Origin: Rhynchosporium graminicola
Lineage: Eukaryota; Ascomycota; Leotiomycetes; Helotiales; Ploettnerulaceae
Assembly (NCBI GenBank): GCA_900074885.1
Contig: FJUW01000061.1
Span: 400,130 to 464,129, forward strand
Direction of reading: 5' to 3'
Length of the DNA stretch: 64,000 bases
The notes under the pieces are model-generated. The model was not told the DNA's origin. It worked only from the letters and a program-made list of their open reading frames with translations, and searched no databases. Both the position numbers and the translations under genes were made by a program. Positions 37,427 to 47,745 of this stretch are shown here, piece after piece. Position 1 is the stretch's first letter. Every line of letters starts with the position of its first letter.

Positions 37427-37643
37427 TATCATAAGGCGGATATAAAGTATATAGTATAAAAGCTCGTCTGTATTATAAGGAGAATTAACTAAGGAGAGAA
37501 GGGAGGTATAGGAGTCTCCCTTCGAAGAAAAGGTAATGCCACGGCCGCTAGTGGCAGTAGTATCAGTACACGTATGACTATAAGTCAGGGACTAGCGTAG
37601 ACGCCTCAGGCGTCGAGCATACTAACGGGTGTAACCCGTCACA
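37427..37643 (-). repeat. 5' LTR of element B
   Basis: 217 bp, the less mutated copy at its right end (GGGTGTAACCCGTCACA). It is homologous to the solo LTR at 63778-63971. Confidence 0.92.
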
Positions 37644-38167
37644 ATAGAAGCCGTATAGCTAATAACAGAAACCCTAGTAAATACGGCTTTTAAGTACTTA
37701 ATAGATACTGCCGAAGAAGCTATAGAAGAGGCCCGGACCGCAGAGATAATAATAAGTAGCCTCTGATATAATTCGTTAGTTTTCCATGGAATTATAATCG
37801 ATACTAGAGTAGTAAAGGTATCTATAGTAAGTAAAGGTCAATACGAAGCCTATAAGGCTCTATATAAGGCTAAACTCTTACCTTCCTGTGGAATAAACGT
37901 CAAATTCGGTATTAGTAAAGCTACTTCTATTAGCATAATAATTATACCTTCTCTAATTAGAAAGATCTAATTTAAGGTTATAGCTATAGATACCCCGTTT
38001 CTACTCTGTTTAGACGATATAGATAAGCTCAGGGTTATATTAGATAATCTTCGCAATATACTTATTATACTATAGGGAGATATACTAGTAGTACGGAGAT
38101 TCGGCCACCTCTTCTTACTTTAGGAGTTACTTAAAATATATATTATAGAGTATTTCCAGTTAAATAC
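37644..38167 (+). pseudogene. Element A protease remnant (A sequence resuming after B)
   Basis: Plus-strand reading shows GIIIDT (retroviral-type aspartic protease active site, near 37785), QYEAYKALYKAKLLPSCG, TPFLLCLDDIDKLRV and RRFGHLFLL, as in fungal Copia-like polyproteins. It joins upstream to gag across element B once one ATAGA is removed. Confidence 0.75.
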
Positions 38168-39912
38168 TATAACGGTTTAATAGAGAAGAATCAATTGCAG
38201 AGGAGAGAAACTATAGAGGCTAATATATATATACGTAGTAGTACTAAGATAGGCTAAGCGAGTAGCAGTTAGAGCTAGTTATTATATTACTTCCCCCCTC
38301 TGAAAAGGCTTATCCTAAGCGTAGAAATTAATAAAAGAGAGTATAAAAGGAGTATAAACTACTTCTAATAATAATATAGTAGAAGTACTTATAAAATAGT
38401 CTTACGAGTTAGCTTCAGAATCACTTAGATTAGTATATATATTCTTAAATAACTCGCTTTTAGCTTTATAATTCCTATTAGCCTCCCGAATTTCACTTAG
38501 AGTTATATAACTATAAGGGTAGGACTTTAAAAGGTATCTTTTAATCCTATAAGCTATATAATTACCTTACCTTTTCTACTGAAGTTATTAGGTGCGAGAG
38601 GAGTAGGAGCGGCCCTTAATTATAGCTAATTAAGTAGTAATATTAGCTATAAGATTTATACTAGAGAGAGCAGGGGTAAGATTACCTTTAGAATCGATCT
38701 AGATTATAGAAATCTCTTCTCCTACTTAATTAAGGTTAAAAATATCTATTAGATCGCTATAAGAGTTTAAGTATAAATAGAGATTTAACTTTAAGCGAGA
38801 GAGTATAGCTAAAGGGCTAGAAGTAAGGGTATAAGTTCTAAGGGTACTAAAGTAGAGAGATCTGGAAGAGAGTTATTATACTACTAAGAGATAGTCTTAG
38901 TATACCGAAGGAAGTGCAAGTTAAGCTATAAGGCGATTCCGAATTATAGAGTTAAGACCTTACCGGAAAGCGATAATCTTATTATTATTAAGCTATATAT
39001 TATATCTTACTTCGTAAAGGAGGTACTTAAATTTTATAATATATATAGATAAGGAGTTAGTTCCTTAGATATACTTATAGAGCTTATCTTTAGCTTCCTA
39101 GATCTTTATAGGAGAGTAATATACGATTAATAGTTAATCTAGAGTTAACTAGTAGTTCTAGGTATTTATTACTTTTATAACTGCGAGCTAAGGAAGTATA
39201 AGTAAATAAGCTTAACTCTTAAGATTAAGATATATATAGTAAAACTATATAGTTGAATTACCGATAGCTTTACTATTAATAGCTAATTTCGCTTTAATTA
39301 CTAGGAGCTAAGTATCCTACTTAATCGCTATACTATTGAATTTTTCAGGCTTAAGGAGTAAAGGTTTCGGCCGAGAGGAGGGCGAATTACGCTATTATAG
39401 AGTAAGATTAATAAGCTACTTAAGAAGCTCTATAGCGCTTATCTTAAGGAATAGTTGAAATCGAAGAGAAGAAAGAGGTACTCGATTATTCTATAAATTA
39501 TCAATAGAAAAAGAAAGAAAGTAAAGTAAGAAGAGCTTAATTATTCTAAGAACTATCGATAGCTAAGAAGTAGAAAAAGTAGAGTTTCGATAGTAGTTAC
39601 TAAGCAGAAGACTAACGAAAGAGCGAAGAGTAAAGGAGATATTAATTTTATAGTACTATAACTACTATTACGTTAAGTTAAAGTAATAGCTACTAAAGCT
39701 ATTCGTTAAAGAAATTGAATTTATAGTTCCGAGAACTACTATAGCGTTAAATAATATAATAGCGCCCTTAGTAACTAAAAGAATTAATTCTAATATAACG
39801 GTTTGATAGAGAAGAATTAATTGCAGAGGAGAGAAACTATAGAGGCTAGTATATATACACGTAGTGGTGCTAAGACAGGCTAAGCGAGTAGCAGTTGGAG
39901 CCAGTCGTCACA
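38168..39912 (-). mobile_element. Element F2: second gag-only LTR retrotransposon, inserted in A
   Basis: LTRs of 119 bp at 38168-38286 and 39794-39912; TSD AATAC at 38163-38167 and 39913-39917. It is inverted relative to F1 and exactly the same length (1745 bp). A polypurine tract complement (ACTTCCCCCCTCT) follows the left LTR. The minus strand encodes the same gag with the Y-x2-Y-x4-Y-x4-Y knuckle (near 38530-38575). Differences from F1 are mostly transitions. Confidence 0.9.
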
Positions 39913-40780
39913 AATACGAGAGTACTTACGAAAACGGATTTATATCGACTTTACTACCGATTCGGATACCCCTTAGTAAGAAAGCTAGAAGATTTACTAA
40001 AACAGGCCAGTCACGAGCATAACTCAGGGGTACTAAAGGAGCTTACTAAGCTCTATAAGCACTACTAGCTATACGGAAGATCACTAGGCAGATTCAAGTT
40101 TAAGCTCTACGATACTAATAATATACACTTTAATTACGAAGTCATAATCAATATCATATAACTAGACGGTCGATAAGTCTTATATATAGTCGATTAAGGT
40201 ACTACCTTCCAGAACGGAGGTTTTCTTACTAATATATCTACAGAGCACGTATAGAGCTGATTTAAGCAGGTATAGATAGACACCTACCTTAGGCCACCTG
40301 ATTTTATCGTTATAGATATAGGAACGCAATTTAAGTCGAAAGAATTCATATAGAGTACTAAGACAGAGGGTTCTATAGTCAAAGTTATACCTATAGAAGC
40401 TCACTACTCTATTAGTAAGGTAGAGAGATACCACGGCCCTCTGAAGAGAGCTTATACGATAATTCGGAAGGAATACCGCACCTTAGTCAAGATATAGTAC
40501 TATAGATAGTATTCCACGTAATTAACTATATTTCTAGATCTAATAGAATTATACTTGTTTTACTAGTATTTAGAGTATATCCCAGAATAGTAGAGATAGA
40601 TACCCCTTCACTTTTAGTCTCCTAATAAGCTACTACACTCTATAAGGCTATAGAAGAGATTCGCAAGCTATAGAGTCGTCAGTAAGTTAATAACACTTTA
40701 AATACTCGGAATAAACCTAGCTCTATAGTAGTAAGAGACCTTCTATTAAACTCTCTAGTACTAGTTTAGAGAGAGAAAGG
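39913..40780 (+). pseudogene. Element A integrase remnant, D,D35E core
   Basis: The first catalytic Asp is at 40192-40194 (HIVD, followed by a RIP stop), the second at 40315-40317 (VIDIGTQFKSKEF) and Glu at 40423-40425 (GKVERYHGPLK), giving exactly 35 residues between the second Asp and Glu. This core joins retrotransposon cDNA to the target. Several stops; inactive. Confidence 0.85.
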
Positions 40781-40785
40781 CTTCT

Positions 40786-41053
40786 TGTGACGACAGCTCA
40801 CCGGAATGTCATATGAGAAGAAGGATAGATACCAGGGCCCAAGTTCACAGGTATCCCGGCAGAACTAGTGTCCGACTCGGTATAGTATCGGACCAGTACC
40901 GGCATATGTATATAAGGTGCCTTACACTCTATCTCTTTTCTTCTTCCTTCCTTATCTTTTTGTTTCCTTCGTAGTAGACTATATAAGATCGCTCTTAGCC
41001 TCCCTACTTGTTTATTCTTGCTTGTATACCGCCTCGAGTCTTGTGACGTTACA
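40786..41053 (+). mobile_element. Element H: solo LTR in the pol gene of A
   Basis: A 268-bp block starting TGTGACGACAGC and ending GTGACGTTACA, flanked by the perfect duplication CTTCT (40781-40785 and 41054-41058). It contains TATATAAGG near 40910 and a pyrimidine-rich stretch, as expected of an LTR promoter on the plus strand. It is G+C-richer than its surroundings and shows little CpA depletion. No second copy is in the window. Recombination between two LTRs would leave such a footprint. Confidence 0.88.
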
Positions 41054-41058
41054 CTTCT

Positions 41059-42862
41059 GGGATAGACCTTAGCTACTTATTTCTATAGATAGAGAGAACT
41101 ATATAGTAGAAATCGATAGTAGACTAACGACCTTTCGCTCTACGTCGATTAAACTATAGTACGAAGAAGAAATCGATTCTGACGAACTAGAGAGTATTTT
41201 ACCTGAAATTATACTCTTACTATTACTTAGTACTACTAAGTCAAATCGACCTATACTAGTACTAAAGAAGCAACCTTGTTAAGATCGACGAAAGCTAATT
41301 CGATTCAGAGATAATAATGTTAAAGTTTTCTTAAATTATATAAATGAATTATTTATTAGTTTTCTAGTAATAGAACCTTAATACGCTATATTAAGACGTA
41401 AGGAGATTAACGGTTTAATCGCTATAGGGATCTTTAAATTAGTCTATAAAGACGAATTACTAGCTGGAGCTAGGGTTTTTAACGCTAAATTTATCGATTA
41501 GACTAAATTTAAGGGTATATAGAAAGCCTACGAGAAGTCTAGACTAGTTATATAAGTATATAATAACTCTGGAAAGAACTAAGTACTTACTACGTTACTA
41601 ACTATTCAATAAGTCAGCTAACGACTACTACTAGTGTACGCAGTTATGCACCCCGAGTCTAAGGTATATAGCCGTGATATTATATAAGCTTATACTTAGT
41701 CTATATTATACCTAATACGTGACTTCTTCGTACGCCCTCTAAAGGAGATTCTAACTTAGCTATATTAGTTTTTACAGTACGTTAGGCCTATATATAGTAT
41801 ACTAGAGTCAGCGAACTATTAGTTCGGTACATACTATAGATATAAGGTTAAGAAGCTCCATATAGTACTATCGACGTTCGATATATATCTACTATCTGTT
41901 TCAGGTAATAAAGCTAGTATAGGAGCTCTTAGTCTTCAGATTAATAATACCTTCTTCGTTAGTTTTAAGACCTTTATAGACGCAGAAGAAAGAGAGCTAT
42001 AGAAAGCTAGATTTAAGTCGAACGAGAGAGAGTAATTAACTACTTTATACTTAATTGACTTTAATAGAGGTTATATTACCTTAGAAACTAATAGCTCTAT
42101 TCGACTATCTTAATAATCGTACGATAAGACGCTAAGAATAATTAAGAAGGAACTAGTTAATCTTACTAACTCCTATAGAAGTATATAATAAGGTCTTACC
42201 TAAATCGAGCAATTTACTACCTAAAGAGCTAGAGGTTTATACCTAGTAACTATTTCTCAGCCGGAGGTATCGTTTAATATCTCTTTTACTATATAAACTA
42301 TAAAGCCGATAGAGAAAGACTTTAAGCTCCTGAATAAGAGAATCTTATAGTAAAAGCTTAACTATAGTAAAGGTCTCCGATATATCAAATTAGATAAGAA
42401 GTTTCTTAAACTCGTTATATTTACTAATAGTTCATTTGCTAATTTGAAAGACTTCTACTCTCAAATTAGCTATATCTACGTACTTATAGATAAGTATAAT
42501 AAGGTAAACGTTATTCACTAGTCTTCGATATACTATAAGAGAGTTACTAGATCTATACTAGCCTCTAAACTATATGCTATATCAGAAGGTTTTGATATAG
42601 CTAGTGCTATTAAGACTACTATTAAGCAGATCATAGAGATTATAGTACTACCTTTAGTTATAGTTACTGATTCTAAGTCTTTATACGACTATATAATACG
42701 ACTTAATACTATAAGAGAGAAGAGAGTAATAATTAACCTTATATATCTACGTTAAGCGTATAAGAGAAAAGAGATATCGGAGGTAATTTAGGTAGCAGGA
42801 CTAGATAACCCTGCGGATACGATAACTAAGACGAATTATAATAGAGCTCTAAAGGAGCTATT
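41059..42862 (+). pseudogene. Element A reverse transcriptase / RNase H remnant
   Basis: Plus-strand reading shows the RT of the fungal Copia-like group: NGLIAIGIFKLV, GARVFNAKFID, YAVMHPESK and GALSLQINNTFF, where a DD pair would be expected and NN is read. RNase H has VTDSKSLYDYI (Asp near 42669) and NPADTITKT near the end. It is cut at 42862 by element G, and the reading resumes at 46087 as LLHINQLVIKLIEW-like sequence. Confidence 0.85.
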
Positions 42863-43030
42863 TGTCACGGGTGAGCAACGCGTACGCAGATGGTCAAGTG
42901 TAGTATTCAAGAAGTTCGATATAGGAGAGAGTCAGGTTCTAGCTTGGCTCCGAAGGAAAACATGCGGGTACCGCTAGGCTTAGTAAGCACAGGTATCGCC
43001 GGTGCTTAATCCTAGGGCTCGCCCCTTATA
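42863..43030 (-). repeat. 3' (left) LTR of element G
   Basis: 168 bp, TGTCACGGGTGAGC...CCCCTTATA, matching 45919-46086. Preceded by CTATT. Confidence 0.9.
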
Positions 43031-43139
43031 TTACTCCCCTCCTCCCGCCTGTTTTCCAGCGGAGACTAATAGCAAACAGTCGTAGAACCCCCCTGTAGTT
43101 AATAACCGCGTTCTATCACTAAACCTTAGGCGTTCTAAT

Positions 43140-43415
43140 TATTATCGTCCGCTTTCTTTATTATGATCCCGCCGCATTAAGCTAGCGCTCCGCTCCTATT
43201 GTCGCTCGATCCAGCTATTATTATGCTTCCTCCTATTGTCGCTCGCTTCCTTTATTATTATCCCGCCGCATTAGGCTAGCGCTCCGCTCCTATTGTCGCT
43301 CGATCCAGCTATTATCATACTTCCTCCTATTATCGCTCGCTTCCTTTGTTATCATACCGCCGCATTAGGCTAGCGCTCCGCTCCTATTGTCGCTCGATCC
43401 GGCTAAGACGTTATA
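43140..43415. repeat. 94-bp tandem repeat, three copies, inside element G
   Basis: The motif GCCGCATTA(A/G)GCTAGCGCTCC recurs at 43171, 43265 and 43359, a constant 94-bp period. Each unit also holds CTCCTATTGTCGCTCGATCC and a TTCCTTT block. No coding potential seen. Confidence 0.9.
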
Positions 43416-43585
43416 AAAGAAGAGACCTTCTACCTTTTCAGACTTTTCTTTATATAACAATAATAACTATAGCAAGGTAAGTCCCTCCCCTCCTTCTATT
43501 AAAAGAAATATCAAAATTCGCGAATCACATATCAAAAATCCCTCTATTACGCTATCGGGATCCGCGCTGAAACCGGCGGAATCAG

Positions 43586-44208
43586 ATGTCTCTCATAATT
43601 CACTACGTCGCCTATGCCCTCTCGGGCTCTGATTATATCGACCAAGCCGTAAGTACCGCACTCCGCCCGTTCTCGGACGGAATCCTGACGAACTCAGTCG
43701 AATCGCTCCCGATCCTGTGTCCGCTATAAGGATAGGAAGAAGAATTGCGAGAACCTGTAGGTTTTCCCCGGGTTCCGCGCGAAAACAGTCGGCTTACGCA
43801 ATAGTCCTCAAATCTCCTATATCGCCTACTCCGTTTGGACCCGTTCCGCTGATACCGACGAGTAAGTATTACACTCCGCCTGTTTTTCGTCGCCTTACGC
43901 TCTATGTAGAAACGAGGCCCACGCCGATCTCGTCAAGGTATTAAAGGCCTGGAAAGCCCTTAAGCCCCTCCAATCCTCTAGTCTTCTCTCCGCGTAAGTT
44001 TATTCGGTCCCTGCACATTTCTCGTCAGTAACTAATATTTTTCAGTCCCTTGGCCTCTGAGGTTACTACTTCTATCGTTGCCGTTATCGCCTAACAGGGT
44101 CAAACGTAAGTAATTATCGGACTCCGCTCGTTTTCCGTCAGCTTACCCTCTTTTAGTGCTAGAGGAGTACCTCCAGCCCTCGTTTTGGGACTCCGCCGAG
44201 CCTCCTAG
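43586..44208 (+). pseudogene. Six-exon gene-like structure inside element G, antisense to the element
   Basis: Exons are 43586-43648 (ATG start), 43698-43756, 43805-43861, 43910-43993, 44046-44105 and 44157-44208. The five introns are 48-52 bp, four with GTAAGT and one with GTAGGT donors, ending CAG/TAG, with branch-like CTGAC/CTTAC/CTAAT 10-20 bp upstream. All phases agree in one reading frame of about 125 codons, broken only by TAA at 44092-44094 and closed by TAG at 44206-44208. Introns 3 and 5, and more loosely 1, resemble each other (ACTCCGC..GTTTT.CG). The product (DYIDQA, YIAYSVWTRSADTDE, DLVKVLKAWKALKP, SEVTTSIVAVIA) is not firmly recognised; the LKAWKALKP region recalls N-terminal parts of tyrosine-recombinase-like proteins, a weak impression. 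Being antisense to the element would let introns survive retrotransposition. Confidence 0.5.
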
Positions 44209-44569
44209 GGACTCCGTAGGAAATATAGCGGAATACATATCTTTTCCGTAGCGTTATCTTCTTAAGAAAAAGAAAATCCAAAATCAATCTTCTTTTTCTT
44301 TTTCCTTCAGCGAGCCGACTATATCGACTCGCACTCAAGACTTAAGTAGTTCTGCTATCGCTATATAGCTTTAGCTTCCTTTCTTATAGTCTTACGCCAT
44401 CTTTACGGCAGCTACCTTCTGGTAACCGTCGCCTCCCTATTTAGGTAGAGTATACCTCTTTCCGTCTCCAACTTACGCAGCCCTTCCTTAAACCCCCGGA
44501 GACCTACGTATACGTAGCTGTCTCTAGAGTAGTTCCTCGTCATAGCCCTATTGTTAACATCCAGCGTTT

Positions 44570-45230
44570 CCTTCCGCTTCCAATATCGCGGAGCCCTTCC
44601 TTAAGCTTCCGGAGGCCAGCGCTTACGCAGCCGTCTACCCCCGGGGTAGTCTTTCGTCAAGGCCCCCTTCATATTATCGTCTTCCGGCGTCTTTACAGCA
44701 ACCACCGTCATATAGCCGCCGCCTCCCTATTCAAGGTGGGATAAACCTCCTTCCGCTTCTAATATCGCGGAGCCCTTCCTTAAGCTTCCGGAGGCCAGCG
44801 CCTAAAAAGCTATCTACCCCCCGGAGTAGTCTTTCGTCAAGGCCCCCTTTATATTATCGTCTTCCGGCGTCTTTACAGCGACTACCGTCATGTAGCTGCC
44901 GCCTCCCTATTCAAGGTAGGATAAACCTCCTTCCGCTTCTAATATCGCGGAGCCCTTCCTCAAGCTTCTAGAGGCCAGCGCCTACGCAGCTATCTACCCC
45001 CGGAGTAGTCTTTCGTCAAGGCCCCCTTCATATTATCGTCTTCCGGCGTCTTTACAGCGGCCACTATCATATAGCCGCCGCCTCCCTATTCAAGGTAAGA
45101 TAAACCTCCTTCCGCTTCTAATATCGCGGAGCCCTTCCTCAAGCTTCCGGAGGTAAGCGCTTACGTAGCTATCTACCCCCGGAGTAGTCTTTCGTCATGA
45201 CCCCTCTTTATATTATCCACTTTAAGCGTC
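44570..45230. repeat. About 180-bp tandem repeats inside element G
   Basis: ATATCGCGG recurs at 44583, 44762, 44942 and 45121 (179, 180, 179 bp apart), each followed by AGCCCTTCCT, AAGCTTC, a GCGCC/GCGCT block, TAGTCTTTCGTCA and GCCGCCTCCCTATTCAAGGT. Degenerate flanking units extend to about 44390 and 45420. Confidence 0.9.
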
Positions 45231-45918
45231 TTCCGTCTTCTGTCTCCAGCTTACCGAAGCACTTCTTCAGAGTCCGGAGACCAGCGCATACGCAGCTGCC
45301 TCCGGAGTAGTTCTTCGTTATAGCCCACTTATACTATCGTCTTCCGATATCTTTGCAGCGGCTACCGTTAAGTAGCCGCCGCCTCCCTGTTCAAGGTAAG
45401 GTGAACCTCCTTCCTTCATCTTGGATATCGTCGAAAGGTTCTCGTTATCCGCGCGTTCCTGAGCGGCTACCGGCTAGCGATAGTCGCTCCTCATATCTTT
45501 TGGGCATATGTTCTACCTAAGCCGTCGAATAGCTTCTATCGTCCGCTTATTCGTAGGCGGCGACCGACCGATTATCGCTACTTTCCTTATCTATTCGGGA
45601 GTAGCCTATACCCTAGGCTACTCCCTACCTTTCTACTCCCGTAAAAAATTTTCAGCTACCTTTCCGCTCCTGTCTTATAGGTTCAAGGGATAAATCAGGC
45701 GTACTCCGGCTTAAGAATAGCAGAATCCATCGAATCTTCGTCTTTTCTCGCGTTCCTAGAGCTTTTCTCTAGGTGTCGTTAATATCGATTCGGCTTCCGT
45801 TGCTCCCGTACCTTTACTATCCTATCGTTGATGATTTATCGAAGACTTCGTTCCTCGACTACGATCATCCGGACTCCGATGCAAAGGCTACGGGAGCTAG
45901 TTATTTGATCGAACTTAA

Positions 45919-46086
45919 TATCACGGGTGAGTAACGCGTACGCAGATAGTCAAGTGTAGTATTCAAGAAGTTCGATACAGGAGAGAGTCAGGTTCTAGCT
46001 TAGCTCCGAAGGAAAACATGCGGGTGCCGCTAGGCTTAGTAAGCACAGGCATCGCCGGTGCTTAATCCTGGGGCTCGCCCCTTACA
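45919..46086 (-). repeat. 5' (right) LTR of element G
   Basis: 168 bp, TATCACGGG...CCCCTTACA, followed by CTATT at 46087-46091. Confidence 0.9.
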
Positions 46087-46353
46087 CTATTGCATATAAA
46101 TCAATTAGTTATTAAGCTTATAGAATAGGTAGATAAAGGGAATTTAGATAACTTAAAGTAGGAAGAGAGCCTATAAGGCGTTTAGTTCAGTTATCTTTCA
46201 AGCAGAATCTTTGGACCTGATCACGTGGAAACCTATATACTATATAATACTTCTGCACGAGTAGTACTTCGGTATTACTCTTGCTAGAAGGCAAAAAGCG
46301 TTGCTTTTATACGGAGAAGTAGATAGTTTAGAGCTACTTTAAAGTACTCCTAG

Positions 46354-46546
46354 TGTTAGTCTATCCTCACGTGTTAGTCGAGTATCTGCACCGGGGTTTA
46401 GCCGGCCAGATATATCTCCCTTAAGGAGTCTCGACTACCTAGGAAAGATAGCTACGATATAACAGATAATACTACTACTATTATCACTATACTTTAGCTC
46501 ACGCAGACTACTTGATTGTACGTACTACGACAGAGTGATACCAACA
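46354..46546 (+). repeat. 3' LTR of element A
   Basis: 193 bp, TGTTAGTC...CCAACA, followed by the target copy GATAC at 46547-46551. The alignment with 13295-13487 covers the whole length. Confidence 0.92.
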
Positions 46547-46551
46547 GATAC

Positions 46552-47745
46552 AAACGATTCGTTTGCACAGACCTAACCTGCATATGATATTGCGAAAGAT
46601 TAGCACGAAGTCACACAAAGCCGAGCAAGTTATATGAGAGGCCATGCAGTGGGGGTCGCCCTCTAGTTCCTATTTCTGAAATGAGATGGCTTGTTCCCCA
46701 GGTCCTTACTTTAGCATCATGTCAAATTGCCACACTTCTTACACCTGATTCTGCTCAAGGCGGGATCGTCCCAGGGATCTTATCATGGGCCTAGAAAATA
46801 TCAGCATCGAGCATGAACATGTGGTTCAAGTATTCGCCGATGCGGCATTGTATCCGAGGGGTAAATCGGGGTTAACAGGTAGACGAGGAAATTTCGATAG
46901 TTACTTTACAGTGCCGAGCATGCACAACACCTGTTGATGGGATGCTTGCGGGTTTGGCACGGGACATAAATGTTTATGTCCCAGTATCGCGGGAGCATAT
47001 TGCTCATCGACATCTGGATTATTAGAATGATTCAATCTTATATAGATCCTGAAAAGCCGCTCTAATACAAAGGAGTTCTAAATACTAGGGCTATCTAGGA
47101 ACGCTTTTGTGGTGCATCAAACGCCCAGCATTTACATGTTGTGATCTCTTGAAACTCGAGCGGACCTGTTTTACATGTTTACTCTGTCATATCATATCAG
47201 CCCATTTCATCTTTCTGCTGTGTATTAGGATTCGTTCAAAATGAACTCGAAAGTTCGGGATCAAGATTCCAAATTACCTTGGTTAATTTCATCTACCAGC
47301 TTGCCAGTCGGGACTTTGGCTAAACAGATAGATTGGCGCTACAGTTGCTCACACTATCCGTTCTAGCAAAATCTATTTTGGAACTCTCAGCAATGTTTAT
47401 CCTTTCTCCTATTCGATCTTATCCAATGTAGTGCACGATACTTGATTGTTTCGTGGCGTTCCTATATTGCACACACGCCCCTCTTGATTGCTGTCATATC
47501 TTTTACCCTGTCATCGCACCTTTGGACCATCGGACGCAAGTTGTCTGTCCACAATGGCTTACGAAGAATCACATCGTAAGGTTTGTTCAATCTCATAACT
47601 TTGTACAAGAAGGAAGGACTGCTCCTACACTGTCGGTCAGGGTTAGGATTAAGCAAGCTTTTCGGATCGACAGTTGTACAAATCGCAAGGTCAGCAATTC
47701 CAACACAAACATATATGGGGTACGAGTGACGGTTCAGATCCGATA
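46552..47745. other. Right flank of the nest and upstream region of the Thr-rich gene
   Basis: Normal-composition DNA with no CpA depletion, which contrasts sharply with the nest. No convincing gene was found; a short frame at 47453-47746 overlaps the start of the next gene and is probably not coding. Confidence 0.5.

Larger units (their letters stand above)
15860..37643 (-). mobile_element. Element B: Ty3/Gypsy LTR retrotransposon inserted in A
   Basis: Two 217-bp LTRs lie at 15860-16076 and 37427-37643, with target duplication ATAGA at 15855-15859 and 37644-37648. Coding runs on the minus strand, so 37427-37643 is the 5' LTR; a purine tract (GGAGGAGGG) directly flanks the other LTR, as a polypurine tract should. 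Reading leftwards: leader with a 109-bp tandem duplication, gag (interrupted by F1), RT and RNase H, then integrase (below 18060). Element C interrupts RNase H: the frame reads ...NYEIYNKEILVII up to 32446 and resumes as YYLKE at 18059. RT precedes integrase, the Gypsy order. The YIDD box of RT now reads YINN (33033-33044). Heavily RIP-mutated. Confidence 0.92.
42863..46086 (-). mobile_element. Element G: G+C-rich non-autonomous LTR element without pol, inserted in A
   Basis: LTRs of 168 bp at 42863-43030 and 45919-46086; TSD CTATT at 42858-42862 and 46087-46091. A purine tract (GGGAGGAGGGGAG, minus strand) directly abuts the left LTR, so the element is read on the minus strand. The 2.9-kb interior has no gag, RT or integrase. 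It contains a 94-bp triplicated repeat (43140-43415), a six-exon gene-like structure on the plus strand (43586-44208) and about four 180-bp tandem units (44570-45230). It is clearly richer in G+C than the rest of the nest. About nine differences between its LTRs were noted, all transitions. Confidence 0.88.
13295..46546 (+). mobile_element. Element A: Ty1/Copia-type LTR retrotransposon, outermost layer of a nested cluster
   Basis: LTRs of equal length (193 bp) lie at 13295-13487 and 46354-46546; they start TGTTGG/TGTTAG and end CTAACA/CCAACA. The target duplication GATAC is at 13290-13294 and 46547-46551. The plus-strand coding order is gag (about 14840-15611), aspartic protease (from 37785), integrase (39913-40740), then reverse transcriptase/RNase H (41054-46353), the Copia order. 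The coding region is cut by element B (at 15860), F2 (38168), H (40786) and G (42863), and reads on correctly across each insertion once the insert and one target copy are removed. Stops are frequent and mostly at former Trp and Gln codons, as RIP produces. It is non-functional now. Confidence 0.93.

Noticed and set aside
43140..45230. CRISPR-like array in element G
   Set aside because: Repeats are 94 and 180 bp direct tandems without unique spacers, in a eukaryote.
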